A DNA stretch of 64,000 bases from Coptis chinensis (Eukaryota; Streptophyta; Magnoliopsida; Ranunculales; Ranunculaceae): positions 51,030,501 to 51,094,500 of the forward strand of contig CM027381.1 in the NCBI GenBank assembly GCA_015680905.1. The letters run 5' to 3'. Both the position numbers and the translations under genes were made by a program. The notes beneath the pieces were generated by a model. It had not been told where the DNA came from and did no database searches. It worked only from the letters and a program-made list of their open reading frames with translations. Position 1 is the first letter of the stretch; each line of letters begins with the position of its first letter. Below, in pieces: positions 11,401-22,637 of the stretch.

Positions 11401-13440
11401 ATCACCCACACGAGCCATCACACGCGTCATTCCTTTCATTTTCTTCCCCACAAAAACCGGATCTTGAACCCAACTCTTTCCACTCGCACACGTGCACCCA
11501 TCCATAGAACCAGACTCGCGCACACGACTGTAACAGGCCCAATCCCAAATCCGTTCCTACAGCAACTTCCTCCTACATACCTAACCTCACAGCCACCTCA
11601 CGCGATTTAAACCACGCTCTCTATGGCTGCGAACAGACGCATAACAGTTGAGATAAATTTTTTTAATCTCTTCAATGGTGGTATGTTCCACCACTTTTTG
11701 ATGAGGAGATTGAGAGTAGAGACTGGGAGTATCTCCTACACCAAAATGAGGAGTCTTACTCCACAAATTTGGTTTTGAAGTTTTACAACAACGGTGGTTT
11801 TTTGAGGGAATGAATTTTGGATTGCGGGTGTTATTTACATATGATGGCTGTTTTGAGCTTATTGTGTAGTTTCAAGTGTTATCCTAGGAATCTTGTCCAG
11901 TAAAATACTTGGCATGGTTGAGCATGAGTTTGTCAAGGTTAATTAGGAAGTGAGATTAATCTGTTACCATGAGCAAGTCACTGCCTCATTCGAAATTTAA
12001 CTAGTTTGTTAAGGCAACTCGCAGATAGGCCGGCCTGTAGCATTCAACTGTGAATTTTGTTAGTTGCTACTTGTTCACAGTCACCAAGACGATCATACTG
12101 TAATCTCAAGTAAGAAAGTAAGATATATATATATATCTAATCCAACATATACTAAAAGCTAGCTTTCTTGAACAAATGCTAATACCGAAAGACCTCTAGA
12201 AATAGAGTTTTGCTGCCATTACCAAATAATTTACACTTCTCAATTCTCCGGTTCTCTGTTGGGCATTATTGCATTACCAAAAGACACCTTAGTAAGAACT
12301 TTCTAATGTATAGATACAATTATTTCAAGCTGACTATGTTATCATTATTTTTTTCCACTGCATTAGCTAGTATATATGTGTAGTTCGATCATAATAATCT
12401 GGAAACCCATAAGAATTGCCATTGTATTGGAGGACTTTATCCTTCACCAAGTCGTTTCGTAAGCTTTGTATCACTTGTTAGCATTTGGTTGTTCTAATAG
12501 GAATTTTGTGGCATAATGTCCAGTAGTCATACGTTTTGCAAAGGATTTTTATGTAAAGCCTGATTGAAATTGTACATAATGTCTGTCTCACCTGAATGAT
12601 GGCTTGCGCAGGCTAGATTAAGTCTAGTAATCAGCCTGTGTTGGTTTCCCTTTTTGTTCCATGTATCGGAATTTCATGTTGCAATACATTTTGGTGGTGT
12701 GCATTTGAATAACACTTGGTAGTGAGCTGCAGGTACACAACGTGGTTGGGCTACGTCAAGCTTTTATTAGATATAACTTTGTTGGATAGTACACCTCCTA
12801 CTTGGTGTTTGTATAAGGTGGCTCATAGTTTTGATCAAGATAAATTTTAAGGTGCTACCTTTATTAAGGGATCATTTATAAGGTTGCATGTTATTTTACT
12901 GTGACATTGTTATTCATCGTCTTATATCAGATTAAGGCACATCTTAAAGTTCTTGAAATAATGATTGGCCCATGTTTCAAGCACCACTTCTTTAGATACA
13001 TCTTAAACTTAATGTAATTATTTATAGTTCATCGGATTTTAATTTTGATCTGATGAAACTATTGTATTTTTGGTTTATCATTTTTTGGGTCTAATAGATA
13101 ACATTTTTGTGTGCAGATAATCTTACATCGAAAGAGGAGTGGGTTGGTATATATTAATTTTTTGTAAAGAAATAATGGCGGTTTGGAATTTGCAAGAGCC
13201 TCGGATGAATCTATATGCTATTTTATGTCTATTTTTTTAAGTGAAGACAGTTATATTTGCAAGCAACCTACTTGAGGGATGTTTGGATTTTTTTTTGTTA
13301 AGTTAATACTTTAATTAAGATAGAGTTTAGAAAAAATTATGCAACTCTATTTTATTTGAAAATTTGTTGTTTATTATTAGATAATTGATGTTATGGTTGT
13401 ATTCTTTTAGGTTTATTTGTTGAATAGCAGTTTTGGTGGT
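11401..13440. other. Stretch without recognised gene; one small open frame at 11623-11778
   Basis: At 11400-11620 the plus strand is C-rich with several CACGC/ACACG words, resembling a promoter or 5' leader. It is followed by an ATG at 11623 opening a 51-codon frame that ends at TGA 11776-11778. The predicted peptide starts MAANRRITVEINF and has no motif I recognise. The rest to 13440 is AT-rich with no open frame. It could be a truncated host gene 5' end or chance. Confidence 0.2.
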
Positions 13441-13448
13441 GGAAGGGA

Positions 13449-13524
13449 CGGGTGAAAAATAATTTGTACAAATAGTGCACAATTGGCGGGTGAAAAATAA
13501 TTTGTACAAATAGTACACAATTGG
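13449..13524 (+). repeat. 38-bp tandem duplication
   Basis: Two adjacent 38-bp units (13449-13486 and 13487-13524) starting CGGGTGAAAAATAATTTG. They differ at one position (GTGCACAATTGG versus GTACACAATTGG). Confidence 0.9.
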
Positions 13525-13589
13525 CAACGTTATTATTGATAAAAATAATCTTTCGAGCAAGATGTAACGTCGGAATATGAACACAGCAA

Positions 13590-14212
13590 TCAAATATTTT
13601 TTGCCTCCAGTGACAATTAGAACGTCACTTGTAACACCAAAATTTCAAATTTGTTATAATTTTTGTTGACAGTAGAAGTGTCGCTAAAAACTTAAAAAGT
13701 TCAAATAATTAAGACTTTTATCGACAATAGAAGCATCATTTATTTTAACAAAATTTCAAATTACTTTTATATTTAATGACGACAAAAACGTTGCTAATAA
13801 AACCTATTTTTTTTAAAAAAAAATTGGACTTGTAGTGACGATTATAATATCACTAATGATGCTAAAATTTTCAAATTTGTTAGAGCTTTGCTGACGGTAG
13901 AAACATTGCTAATAAGGCATTAATGGCGACGATTTTGAAAATGTTGCCAAAAATATATCTTTTGCGACATTATTGTTTGAGAGCACGAAAATGAGTTAGC
14001 GACGAAAATAAAGCAATGGCGACGACAAAAATCATTGGTAAAGATCTCATGTTTGGCGACATTAAATAATCATCACTCTATATCATTGCCGACTATATCA
14101 TTAGCGACGACGATACGACACTTCAAAAATCATCACCAAATCCTATCAGCGACGTTTATGCAATTTTCAGCAATAATTTTTTTTGTCGCCAAATACCCCA
14201 TTTCTTGTAGTG
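13590..14212. mobile_element. One end of a CACTA (En/Spm) transposon
   Basis: The sequence ends at 14212 with ATTTCTTGTAGTG (14200-14212), the reverse complement of the CACTACAAGAAAT terminus typical of plant CACTA elements. The preceding 600 bp is filled with short subterminal words such as GCGACGA, TTGGCGAC and TTGCTAATAA in both orientations, as expected of transposase-binding subterminal repeats. A second end-like word (CTTGTAGTG) lies at 13827-13835. No CACTACAAG start was found upstream, so the other end and any transposase are missing or too diverged. The broken LINE begins immediately to the right. Confidence 0.75.
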
Positions 14213-14215
14213 ACA

Positions 14216-16860
14216 GTGAAAAGTATACCCCGTCCTTGTCGTCTTGGTTTCTCTTGTGTTTTGAAGGCGGCTCTTTATGATGTTGTTGCTGAACCTACTT
14301 CCATTATTCCATGAGTTCGTCTGTTATTGCTCCCTTGTTGCAGTTTCCAAGTTTTCCAACCGCAAAGTCGTAATGAACGTCACTCTGGCACTAGGAGGTT
14401 TCTTCAGCAGAAGCAGATCCTCCAAGCATTGACTACTTGGAACGAACCGGGGGGTATTTTTCAGTTTTTAGAGTTAGTTTTGGGTTCCTCTACACCGCTT
14501 GTACGACAGCAACTTTCCTCTAGCTATAATGTGCGTAGGTGTTTGCAGAAAATCTCTAATGGGCACTTTTTAGCAGCAGTGAAAGCTTTGTCTTCTTCAG
14601 GGGTAGCCCTTAATACCCCAGAGACTTGGGTTATGCTAGAGGCGAAGCACCCTAGGCGCCCACCACCTTCCAGACCAACCATTCCTCTTGATGGGCCTAC
14701 TTTGTCAGTTGAGAAAGACATGGTATCGACATGCATTAGGTCCTTCCCTAAAGGGATGTATTGTGGTCGATATGGGCTTCGTGCTCAACATTTGTTGGAT
14801 GCTATGAGTGGTGCTGCTTCTGCTATTAGTACATACATTCTAGAAGTTGTGACGCTTGTAGTGAATTTATGGCTAGCAGGTCGGCGTCCACATGCTTTGG
14901 ATGAATTTGTGGCTAGTGTGCCACTTACGCCTCTCTTAAAGCCAGATAACAACATTCGTCTAATAGAAGTAGGTATAGTTTGGCGTCGTCTTGTATCTAA
15001 AATTGCTATGAAAGGGGTGGCTAGTGATATGGTCCAATACTTGGGTGATTTTCAGTTTGGGGTTGGTATGCCTGGAGGAGCGGAAGCAATTCTACATGAT
15101 GTTAATCGATTTGTACATGACAATGCGGATAATAGGTCTTTCTATATGTTACTTGTGGATTTTCATAATGCTTTCAACCTTGTTGATCAAGCATCTATGC
15201 TAAATAAGGTTTGCTTACGGTGCCCTTCTATTGGTCGGTGGGTGGAATACCAATACAGCCAACCAGCTAGGCTATAGCTGGGGGAAGATCATATTTGGTC
15301 CGCAACAGGAATTCAGCAGGGTGACCCATTAGGCCCACTTCTTTTTGCTCTAGTTTTACATCCACTAGTGTTGCGTATTCTGTCTACTTGTCATCGATCT
15401 AGAGTTACAGCCATGGTACTTAGATGATGGGACTGTGATTAGTGACACAGAGCAGGTTGCGACAGCGTTACACATTATCCGAGAAGCAGGGCCGTCATTA
15501 GGGATTGTCCTTAATGAGACCAAGACAGAGATCTTTTGGCCATTAGTGGGCCCACGACGCTCTAACCTTGCTCTTTTTCCTGCTAGTATATCTAGGCCGC
15601 AACTTGGGGTCAGGTTACTTGGAGGAGTTGTCAGCATGGATGCATCTTTTATCTCTGGTCTGGTTCGTAAGTGTGTTGAGAAAAGTCTTAAACTGTTGGA
15701 TACACTTGCGCAGTTAAAAGACCCACAATGTGAGCTGACTCTTTTACGAACATGTACGTGTAGGGTTGCCTAAGTTGATTTTTGCTCTATGTACTTGTCC
15801 ACCTGCTTATTTTAGGGAAGCAGCTAGCATGTTTGATTGACCATGGTCTTCCGTCTTCTATTTAGGGAATTGTTGTTCCACTTCGTCTTGGTGGCCTTGG
15901 CATGGTATCTGTTGTGCAGAGGATGTCATAAGATTTTCTTTTGTAGCCTCACGGATTCAGACTGAGGAGCTCCAAAACCACATTCTTAGATATCGTAACA
16001 CTACACCTATGGGTGGTGTTTTTTTATAGTGACACTGCTAAATTGCATATGCATCTTCTTGATTTTGACCTCAGAGGTCGCTGCCCCCAGCAAGCCATAG
16101 AATGTCTTGGCGGAAGCTTACTATGGTAAGATTATTACAGGACTTGAGAGGGAATTTGATTTGTCTGATCGGCAGAAAGTTGTTATTAGTTGCCTACAGT
16201 CTGGGCATGCCAAGGAATTTCTCCTTGTTATTCCTATGGATAGTCTTGGACAACGCATGTCACCGGTTGAGTATCGGGCTATCCTGTGTGTCTGAAGAGT
16301 TGCCTTGATGCTTTTGGAGATCATGCAACACAATGCAAAAACTTTCAGGGTTTAAATACAGACATGACCATGTACATGATATTTTGTATGATGCGGTCTG
16401 GCGTGCTAGTATACAAGTGAAGAAAGAGGCTCCTGTCAATTTCCTCACTGATCCTAGAGAAGGTAGATCGACGCTTCGCCCTGCAGATATCTTGATATAT
16501 AGCTGGTCTGATGGAAAGCATGCATGTGTGGATGTCACCGGGGTATCCCCTTTTGTTGGTTTTGGTAATGGAGTTTTTAGAGTAGGGCAATCAGCTAGTA
16601 GTGTAGCTACAACAAAGTTGGAGAAACATGAAAGAGCGTACATGGCTAACCAACACTATTTCATCACATTTGCGTTTGATACATTTGGTTTTTTAGCTCC
16701 AGATTCGGTTGAGTTCCTTAGGAGGATGCAGAAAGTGTTAGACAACAATGTGATGACAGCTGGTTCTCACGAATATGTGTTTAGGATGATTGGTTTTTCC
16801 ATTCAGAAGGGGCTAGCGGTGCAATTTGTAGCGCGCTTGACCTCTAATTTGTTTGTTTGA
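14216..16860 (+). pseudogene. LINE reverse transcriptase / endonuclease polyprotein
   Basis: Coding similarity begins about 14216, runs to 14280, shifts frame, and continues in 14327-15277 (316 aa), where RT palm-domain wording is clear (PLTPLLKPDNNIR, QFGVGMPGGAEA, LLVDFHNAFNLVD). A stop at 15277 is followed by QQGDPLGPLLFALVL (about 15310-15355) and the catalytic YLDD at 15417-15428, in frame with 15435-15773. The middle (15774-16100) is badly broken. A Cys, Cys, His, Cys cluster lies at 16289, 16301, 16322 and 16334, and the last frame (16333-16860) has LRPAD...HACVDVTG with Asp at 16486 and 16531, matching the R-PD...D pattern of PD-(D/E)XK endonucleases in R2-type elements. At least five disruptions make it inactive. 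Confidence 0.8.
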
Positions 16861-16891
16861 TTTATTTTTCATATCAATAAATATATATTGC

Positions 16892-16915
16892 AAAAAAAAA
16901 AAAAAAAAAAAAAAA
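16892..16915 (+). other. Poly(A) tail of the LINE
   Basis: Twenty-four uninterrupted A bases, 11 bases after an AATAAA signal (16876-16881), mark the 3' end of the retrotransposed copy. Confidence 0.9.
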
Positions 16916-16959
16916 TTGAGAAGGTGGAAGATGGTGGCAGCTCAAATAACTAGCCATGT

Positions 16960-17310
16960 AGTGGCAACTTAAAAATTCACCTCTTGCAGATACCATTGTC
17001 AAGAAATCAGGAATTAAAAGTATTGATGTCATACTTGAAATTGGTCCTGGTACTGGGAATTTAAGAAAAAAGTTATTAGAATTTTGAAGCAAGGAAAAGG
17101 TAGACTCTTCTGTGGCGAGAATTAAGTCTAGAAAACCGCTTCCTCATTTAAACTTTAAGGAATGGGATGGCAGTCGAGGTAGTTGCTTTAGGTGAGGTTG
17201 ATGGCGAGGACCCAAGTATGGAGAATGAAGATGATGATATGGAGCTGGAGGATAATGATGCAGGGACTTTGAAATCAAGGAGATTTCAAAACGAAGTTTT
17301 CCAAGCTCAC
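16960..17310 (+). pseudogene. DIM1/KsgA-type 18S rRNA adenine dimethylase fragment
   Basis: DIM1 dimethylates two adjacent adenines near the 3' end of 18S rRNA during ribosome assembly. From about 16965 the plus strand reads LKNSPLADTIVKK...VILEIGPGTGNLRKKLLEF. EIGPGTGNL (17037 onward) is the S-adenosylmethionine-binding motif I of this family. After a stop at about 17083 the sequence jumps to a more C-terminal piece, VDSSVARIKSRKPLP then FKEWDG (about 17100-17165), and then an acidic stretch (17215-17270) like the DIM1 C-terminal region. The catalytic middle is missing, so this is a rearranged pseudogene fragment. It starts about 45 bases after the LINE poly(A). The active gene must lie elsewhere. 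Confidence 0.8.
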
Positions 17311-17670
17311 ACTAGTGGATTTCTTGTACCTATTATCTTTGTTCAACAAGGTTGCATACATACACTTCTCCTGATTTAGTTTTATGACATTCAACAAAAT
17401 AAAGAAAAAATGGTCGGTAAACTATAAATGCAACACTACAAGTCTACAACACACATGTCTAATTTTCCAAGAATTTGTCGGGTTTTGGGGTCGGGTTAAC
17501 TTGTTGGTTCGATTTCGGGTTAAAAGTAAAGGTCAGGTTCAGATACCTCCCGGGTACCAAATCGGGAAATCCCCAAGTGGGTCAGTTTTTCGTCGGTTTT
17601 TTGTGTCGGGTCCAAATGAACACCCTAAATGTAGTACACCAACCCTAGAAATAAATGAGTCCTATTACTG
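17311..17670. other. Stretch with CGGGT/GGTTCGGG-type words, no gene
   Basis: From 17475 to 17620 the plus strand repeats words such as TCGGGTT, GTCGGGT and GGGTTAAAAG, of the kind found in short non-autonomous plant transposons. A related composition on the other strand occurs at 52350-52640. No termini could be defined. Confidence 0.35.
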
Positions 17671-18244
17671 ACGGACCCCATATTGTGTTGGGTAGACCCC
17701 AAAGAAAAAAACAATTATTATAAGTGTGCCATTGGTCTCAAAAAATCCAAAAAAAAAAAGCAATTATTACAAATGTGCCGTTAGTCCCAAAAAGTTGTTT
17801 TGTGTTGGGCACCTCCCAAACTAACGTTAATTTCTTCTTTTCAGCCTTTCTCTTTTATTCTCTTTTATTTTCTTCCACCATCTTAAATCTTAAACTATGA
17901 AAACTATATCCTAACACTAACATTAAACACTACGGCTGAATATGCACGTGACTAGGGCTGAATATGCATGTGTACAGTGGCTGAATGAGAAAATTCGAAA
18001 ACCCCAAGCTTAAACGACCCGGCTAGGTCGTTCGTTGTGCAAACCAAACGATCTGGTCACACCGTTTGGACTGAGTCCAAAACGATGTGGCCATGTCGTT
18101 TGGGATTTGGACTTAGAAAAATCCCCAACGATATGGCCACACCGTTTGGACTAAGTCCCCAACGATATGGCTACACACTGTTTGGACTAAGTCCCCAACT
18201 ATATGGCCACACCGTTTAGGATTTGAACTTTGAAAAAAATATAA

Positions 18245-19429
18245 GGCTTAAATACAGAAATATGCAACGTACTTAGGTCCTATTAACACTTGTATCAACA
18301 TAGAATTTTTTTCCACAAACGATACAATGTACTATGCCCGATTTCACAAAAATAGCAATCTGTTAGGTTCCGTCAGTTAAGTGATGATGTGTCATTGTTT
18401 TTTCAATTTCGTTTTATTTGTATTTTCCACTAGGCATACCACCTCAGCATTTCTACCACCACAGCATTTCCACCTTAGCATTTTTGACCAACTCGGCATT
18501 TTTAACCACCTCAGCTTCGCACCCTCTAAAACATGTGACCTCTAAAACACAAAACCTTCTCCAATTCGAAACAATTTAATCCCCTCAATGTCTATCTGAT
18601 GAAGAAAACCCTAAATTGAAAATTTGCCCTAAAAAACGTGATATTCGTTGGAATTGGTAAAATTGAAGACTCAGGTGAAGAAGTAACACATTTTCCTTGA
18701 CCAAGTAAGTTGATTTAACTGATTGTTTGTTTAAAATTAGTTCTTCATTCATTTTATTAACTCAATGCATTCATTTTACTGTGCAGTGACTAATTATGTG
18801 TTAGAAATACACCATGGGGGGAGTTCTGTAATACCCCCATTATGCATTATAAAAATGGAAAAATGGAGTATTGTTATGATTTAAAATTGGAATTGTACAC
18901 ATTTTCTGGGCTTTGTAATGTGGTCAATAGTTTGGGGTACATAAATTATTTTAAAATGTATTATTGCATGCCATGGAAGACTTTAGAGTCGGGACTTAGG
19001 TTGATTGAGTCTGACAATGATACAAATGCTATGCTTCAGTTGAATATCACGTTTTTTAGGGCAAATTTTCAATTTAGGGTTTTCTTCATCAGATAGACAA
19101 TGAGGGGATTAAATTGTTTCGAATTGGAGAAGGTTTTGTGTTTTAGAGGTCACGTGTTTTAGAGGGTGCGAAGCTGAGGTGGTTAAAAATGCCGAGTTGG
19201 TCAAAAATGCTGAGGTGGTAGAAATGCTGAGGTGGTATGCCTAGTGGAAAATACAAATAAAACGAAATTGAAAAAACAATGACACATCATCACTTAACTG
19301 GCGGAACCTAACAGATTGCTATTTTTGTGAAATCGGGCATAGTACATTGTATCGTTTGTGAAAAAAAATTCTATGTTGATACAAGTGTTAATAGGACCTA
19401 AGTACGTTGCATATTTCTGTATTTAAGCC
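18245..19429 (+). mobile_element. MULE with ~400-bp TIRs and perfect 9-bp TSD
   Basis: The element starts GGCTTAAATACAGAAATATG (18245) and ends with the reverse complement (19429). The terminal inverted repeats are about 402 bp (18245-18646) and 388 bp (19042-19429), differing by a ~20-30 bp indel and scattered substitutions. It is flanked by the perfect 9-bp direct repeat AAAATATAA (18236-18244 and 19430-19438). Long TIRs and 9-bp target duplications are the hallmark of Mutator-like elements. At 1185 bp it is a deletion derivative carrying only a transposase N-terminal remnant. Confidence 0.92.
18798..19047 (+). pseudogene. PB1-like N-terminal domain of a MULE transposase gene
   Basis: Between the TIRs the plus strand encodes VLEIHHGG (18798-18821), then, after a frame change near 18840, HYKNGK...YTFSGLCNVVNSLGY and LRLIESDND...MLQLN (in 18842-19041). 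This matches the PB1-like domain at the N-terminus of many plant MuDR-type transposases (HHGG...Y.GG...LGY...L..D.D...ML). It follows a plausible intron acceptor (TTTTACTGTGCAG ending 18786) whose donor (AAGTAAGT) is near 18704. The catalytic DDE domain is absent, so the element depends on another copy for transposition. Confidence 0.65.
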
Positions 19430-19676
19430 AAAATATAAAGTTCTATTTTTTGGCTTCTTGACCGGTGTGGGCACATCGTTTGGACTAAGTCATAAACGGT
19501 GGCCACATCGTTTTGGACTTAGTTTAGACGGTGTGACCAGACCGTTTGGTTTGCACAACGAACGACCTAGCCGGGTCGTTTAAGTTTCAGGTTTTCGAAT
19601 TCAACTTTTTGGGACCAATGACACACTTGTAATAATTGTTTTTTTTTGGGTCTGCCCAACACAATATGGGGTCCGT

Positions 19677-19817
19677 AATTAACAAATACCAAAAAAATAG
19701 GCAAACAAATAGAGGAAGTAATAGAAACCATCATGTATAGGTGTCGCCAACGACTTGATCGAATTTACCCGACAATCATCCTTTTTACTCCCAGCTAGTC
19801 AAAGATTTGCACCCTAA
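19677..19817. other. Short spacer between two DNA transposons
   Basis: Nothing recognised; it includes the TAA target duplication (19815-19817) of the Harbinger element to its right. Confidence 0.5.
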
Positions 19818-19952
19818 GAGCATTTGCAATGCAAGTGATAATTATCCCCCCCTCTATCACCGCCACCTCATCACTTTTCACCCCCCTTTTCACCAACCCG
19901 GTGAAAAACAAGGTGAAGTTGTGCAATGCAGAGGTGATAAAATATTATTCGG

Positions 19953-20050
19953 ACGGGATGTTGGATTCCGTGCGGAGGTTTTGATAATCTGAGGCGGAAT
20001 GTAACATCCCGTCTGATATTTTCTCTTGAGGCGGGATGTAACATCCCGTC
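19953..20050. repeat. Harbinger subterminal palindromic motif, left copies
   Basis: CGGACGGGATGTTGGATTCC is followed by GGCGGAATGTAACATCCCGT and GGCGGGATGTAACATCCCGT, so the words are imperfect palindromes around GATGTTACATC. The same set occurs at 23104-23165 and at 26787-26860 (right end). Confidence 0.75.
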
Positions 20051-20599
20051 GATGTATAATATCAACGGACGCGAGCGGGCTCCATTTTCACTTCATTTCC
20101 AGCCAAAATTCGATTTTGTTGCCTCCATTAACAACCTTTTAACACAAATTTCCATTCATAATGACTTCTCCATCCCCAACCCATCCCCACCAACCTCACC
20201 ACATGAAGAACATTCCCGATGGTTTGGAAATGTTAAAATTTCCAAAAAGGGGCAAAAGGATCGTCGTCGAGAACGCGTAATGTGGGCGAGGAGGACCTAA
20301 ATTGAACTTGGGTTTAATTTTCCACAGCGTTGTGAAATCGAGGACCACCCACCATTAAGCGTCAACATCGGTCCGACCGCGTAGCAAATCGAGTGGCGGA
20401 ATCTCAAGTAAGTTTTTGATTTTTTTTTTATGTTAATTATTATTATTTATGTTAGTTTATATCAAGTTTGTTGTTGTTTGAATTTGTCATTATTATTTTA
20501 GTTTGAATTTGTATTAGTTTATATTAGTTTATTTTAGTTTGAATTTGTCATTATTATTTTTAAAAAAATAGTTGTAATTATATCGTATTGCGTGTTTGT

Positions 20600-22637
20600 T
20601 GAATGTAGGAAGTACACTTATGGAAAGTCGTTGTGCACTTTCAAATGTTAATGTCGTGGTGGCGTTGTATGAAATCAAAAGCGGATCCTAATTTTGTCCG
20701 CGGTTACCGATATTATATCCGCCACACCATTTAGGAGTTTTTGAATTCTAATTTAGGACAAAATGATCCGGCGTTGTTGTTTGGGATAGTTGGCGGTGGT
20801 GGCAAACTACCCACACATTCCATTTCCCATGGGGGTGAGCTTGGGATTACCCCTCTTGATTTCACAATGCTCACGGGTATCCCAATTGGTTATGGAGATG
20901 TCGTTCCTTTTGATGAAACTTTAGAGGTTTTACTACGGGTGATGAGTTTCTTTGAAGGTTTTGATTTGGTTGAAGATGATGAGCAAGGCGAGTTTTGAGA
21001 TTATCGGTGGCGGTTTAAGGGAGGAGCTATAAATATGAGTTGGTTTACTTGAGATATTTGAATAGACTCAAGGAGAAGCCGAAAGACTATCATATTGGTG
21101 AGAGTCGATCCACGGTATGTGCGTGCCTTCCTCTTCTACTTTGTTGGTGCGGTATTATTTGGATATCTTTGATAGTTATTTCGCATCGGGTGGATGGCAT
21201 TTGTCTCGGGCGTAGAGAGGATGTGGGATTATGGTGGGGTCAATCCATCTTGGCATACCTTTACCGTGGCTAGACCTCATGATTGAGGCGAAAGCCGCTA
21301 AAGGCAATTTAATGCGGCTTTGTTTGGATTATACCGGTAAGTCTTATTTATTAAGTTATTGTTTCATTTCATTTATTTATCTAATTATTAATGTTGACAT
21401 GTTTATATATATATTGATATTGTATTTTATCTATTGATGGACAATATTGGTGATACGAGCATTTTAGGTGTGATGCATCCTGTGTTGAAGAGGTTGGAAG
21501 AGGATGAGACTCATGACTGATTCCCATTATTCAAGCATGGGGGCTTCATCGTGAAGCGAGAGGGTATGGGGACCTATCGCGTAATATTCATAACACTTCG
21601 TCGGCCAGATTGAGCTTTTAGGAGCTAGTCGAATCGAATTGAGTGGCAACCACGGGCGAGTCCTTCATCTTTCGGACCCACTTATCGCGGATATTCGGAT
21701 GTTCGAGAGAACACCGAAAGTGAACTATCATATATGTGTCATAGAGCAAGGTTTCTTTTCGTGGCGGATGATACTTATAGGTCGATCCTTTGCATGGTAC
21801 CTTAGGGACGGATGTTGGCGGCAAGTATCACGGAGAGATTGTTATACCTTACCCGCCCACCCTATAGATATAATGACCTCGATATTCTTCTGCTGTTCTT
21901 TCACACTATAGAGCAAACCCGAATGAGTGGCGGACGCATCGACTTTCGGTTTTCACGAGCGACTATGACTTATATTGGAAGAGGGTTGGTCGAGGTCTCT
22001 TGCTAGGTCGCGTTATCCGGGGCACCAATTTTGAAGGGGTTATACGGAGCATTGAGGCCGACATTCATTTTCGGGGAGGAGTGGAGTTGCCACGATCCAC
22101 GACCCGAGGTGTTTCATGATATTCGGATGCATGAAAAGAACTCCACGGATATTTGATGATGATGACCTTTGGCATTGGAGCATGATTACTTCGGGGGCAA
22201 GATATGAGAATACCTATTCCACCGGTAGATGCGCGGTGATGGTAGCAGATTTGTCGATCTGATTCGGCGATTAGCGAGGTTAGTATGATTTGAATTTATT
22301 TATGATTTGTTATTATTAGTATTCACTATAACCCCTAACTTGCATTTGTTTTGTTAAGCGGGATGAAGTAAAGGTCGAGCTCCTTAACTACAGACTCTCT
22401 CACTTATGCCATCGTGAGTCCTTCATGGAGTCTCTCGTCGCAGTTTTGAGTACTTACAAGAAGAGCGTGTCGAACTTTGCGGCCGAGGAGGCGTGTGCAA
22501 GAGTTGGAGAATCTTTGGAAGTGGAGTACCTCAAGCTCAAGCTCAACCCGGAGAGGCGACAACGGCGTAGGGGGAGAGCTCTTCGGCCCGACCTTCGTAC
22601 AGTAGGGGAGGAGGTCTCGATAGATATTTTTTTGTAG
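20600..22637 (+). pseudogene. Plant mobile domain (MAIN/MAIL1-like) protein gene inside Harbinger
   Basis: Plant mobile domain (PMD) proteins include the host silencing factors MAIN and MAIL1 and many TE-borne relatives. The start of the domain is in 20741-20998, with HTFHFPWGELGITPLDFTML-type wording and the LTGIPIGYG box. Further pieces follow out of frame: RAFLFYF...LFGYL and LAYLYRGLDLMIEAKA (21115-21340), an intron beginning GTAAGT at 21337 and ending at about 21468, then 21480-22278, a second intron (about 22279-22358), and a Lys/Arg-rich final exon to the stop at 22637. Several stops and shifts make it a pseudogene. It lies between the left TIR and the transposase of the Harbinger element. 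Confidence 0.7.

Larger units (their letters stand above)
14213..16915 (+). mobile_element. Non-LTR retrotransposon with C-terminal endonuclease, 5'-truncated
   Basis: A LINE-type element that would copy itself by target-primed reverse transcription. It has a long reverse-transcriptase frame, a zinc-knuckle-like motif and a restriction-like-endonuclease-type motif near the C-terminus, then a short 3' end with AATAAA (16876-16881) and a 24-base poly(A) (16892-16915). The left side abuts the CACTA terminus at 14212, so the 5' end is lost or lies beyond that insertion. Target duplications could not be identified. The endonuclease at the C-terminus, rather than an apurinic endonuclease at the N-terminus, separates it from the L1 and RTE elements that dominate plants. 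Confidence 0.8.
17671..19676. mobile_element. Outer long-inverted-repeat (foldback/MULE-like) element
   Basis: The left end (ACGGACCCCATATTGTGTTG at 17671) is the inverted match of the right end (CAACACAATATGGGGTCCGT, ending 19676). The match continues inward through CAATTATTATAAGTGTGCC and, further in, through the AACGACC/CGTTTGG blocks (18010-18090 against 19495-19580). The arms hold tandem ~35-bp units around CCGTTTGGACTAAGTCC (18060-18225 left; 19470-19530 right). A second element (18245-19429) is inserted between the arms. I could not find a clean target duplication, so the superfamily is inferred from arm length only. Confidence 0.7.
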
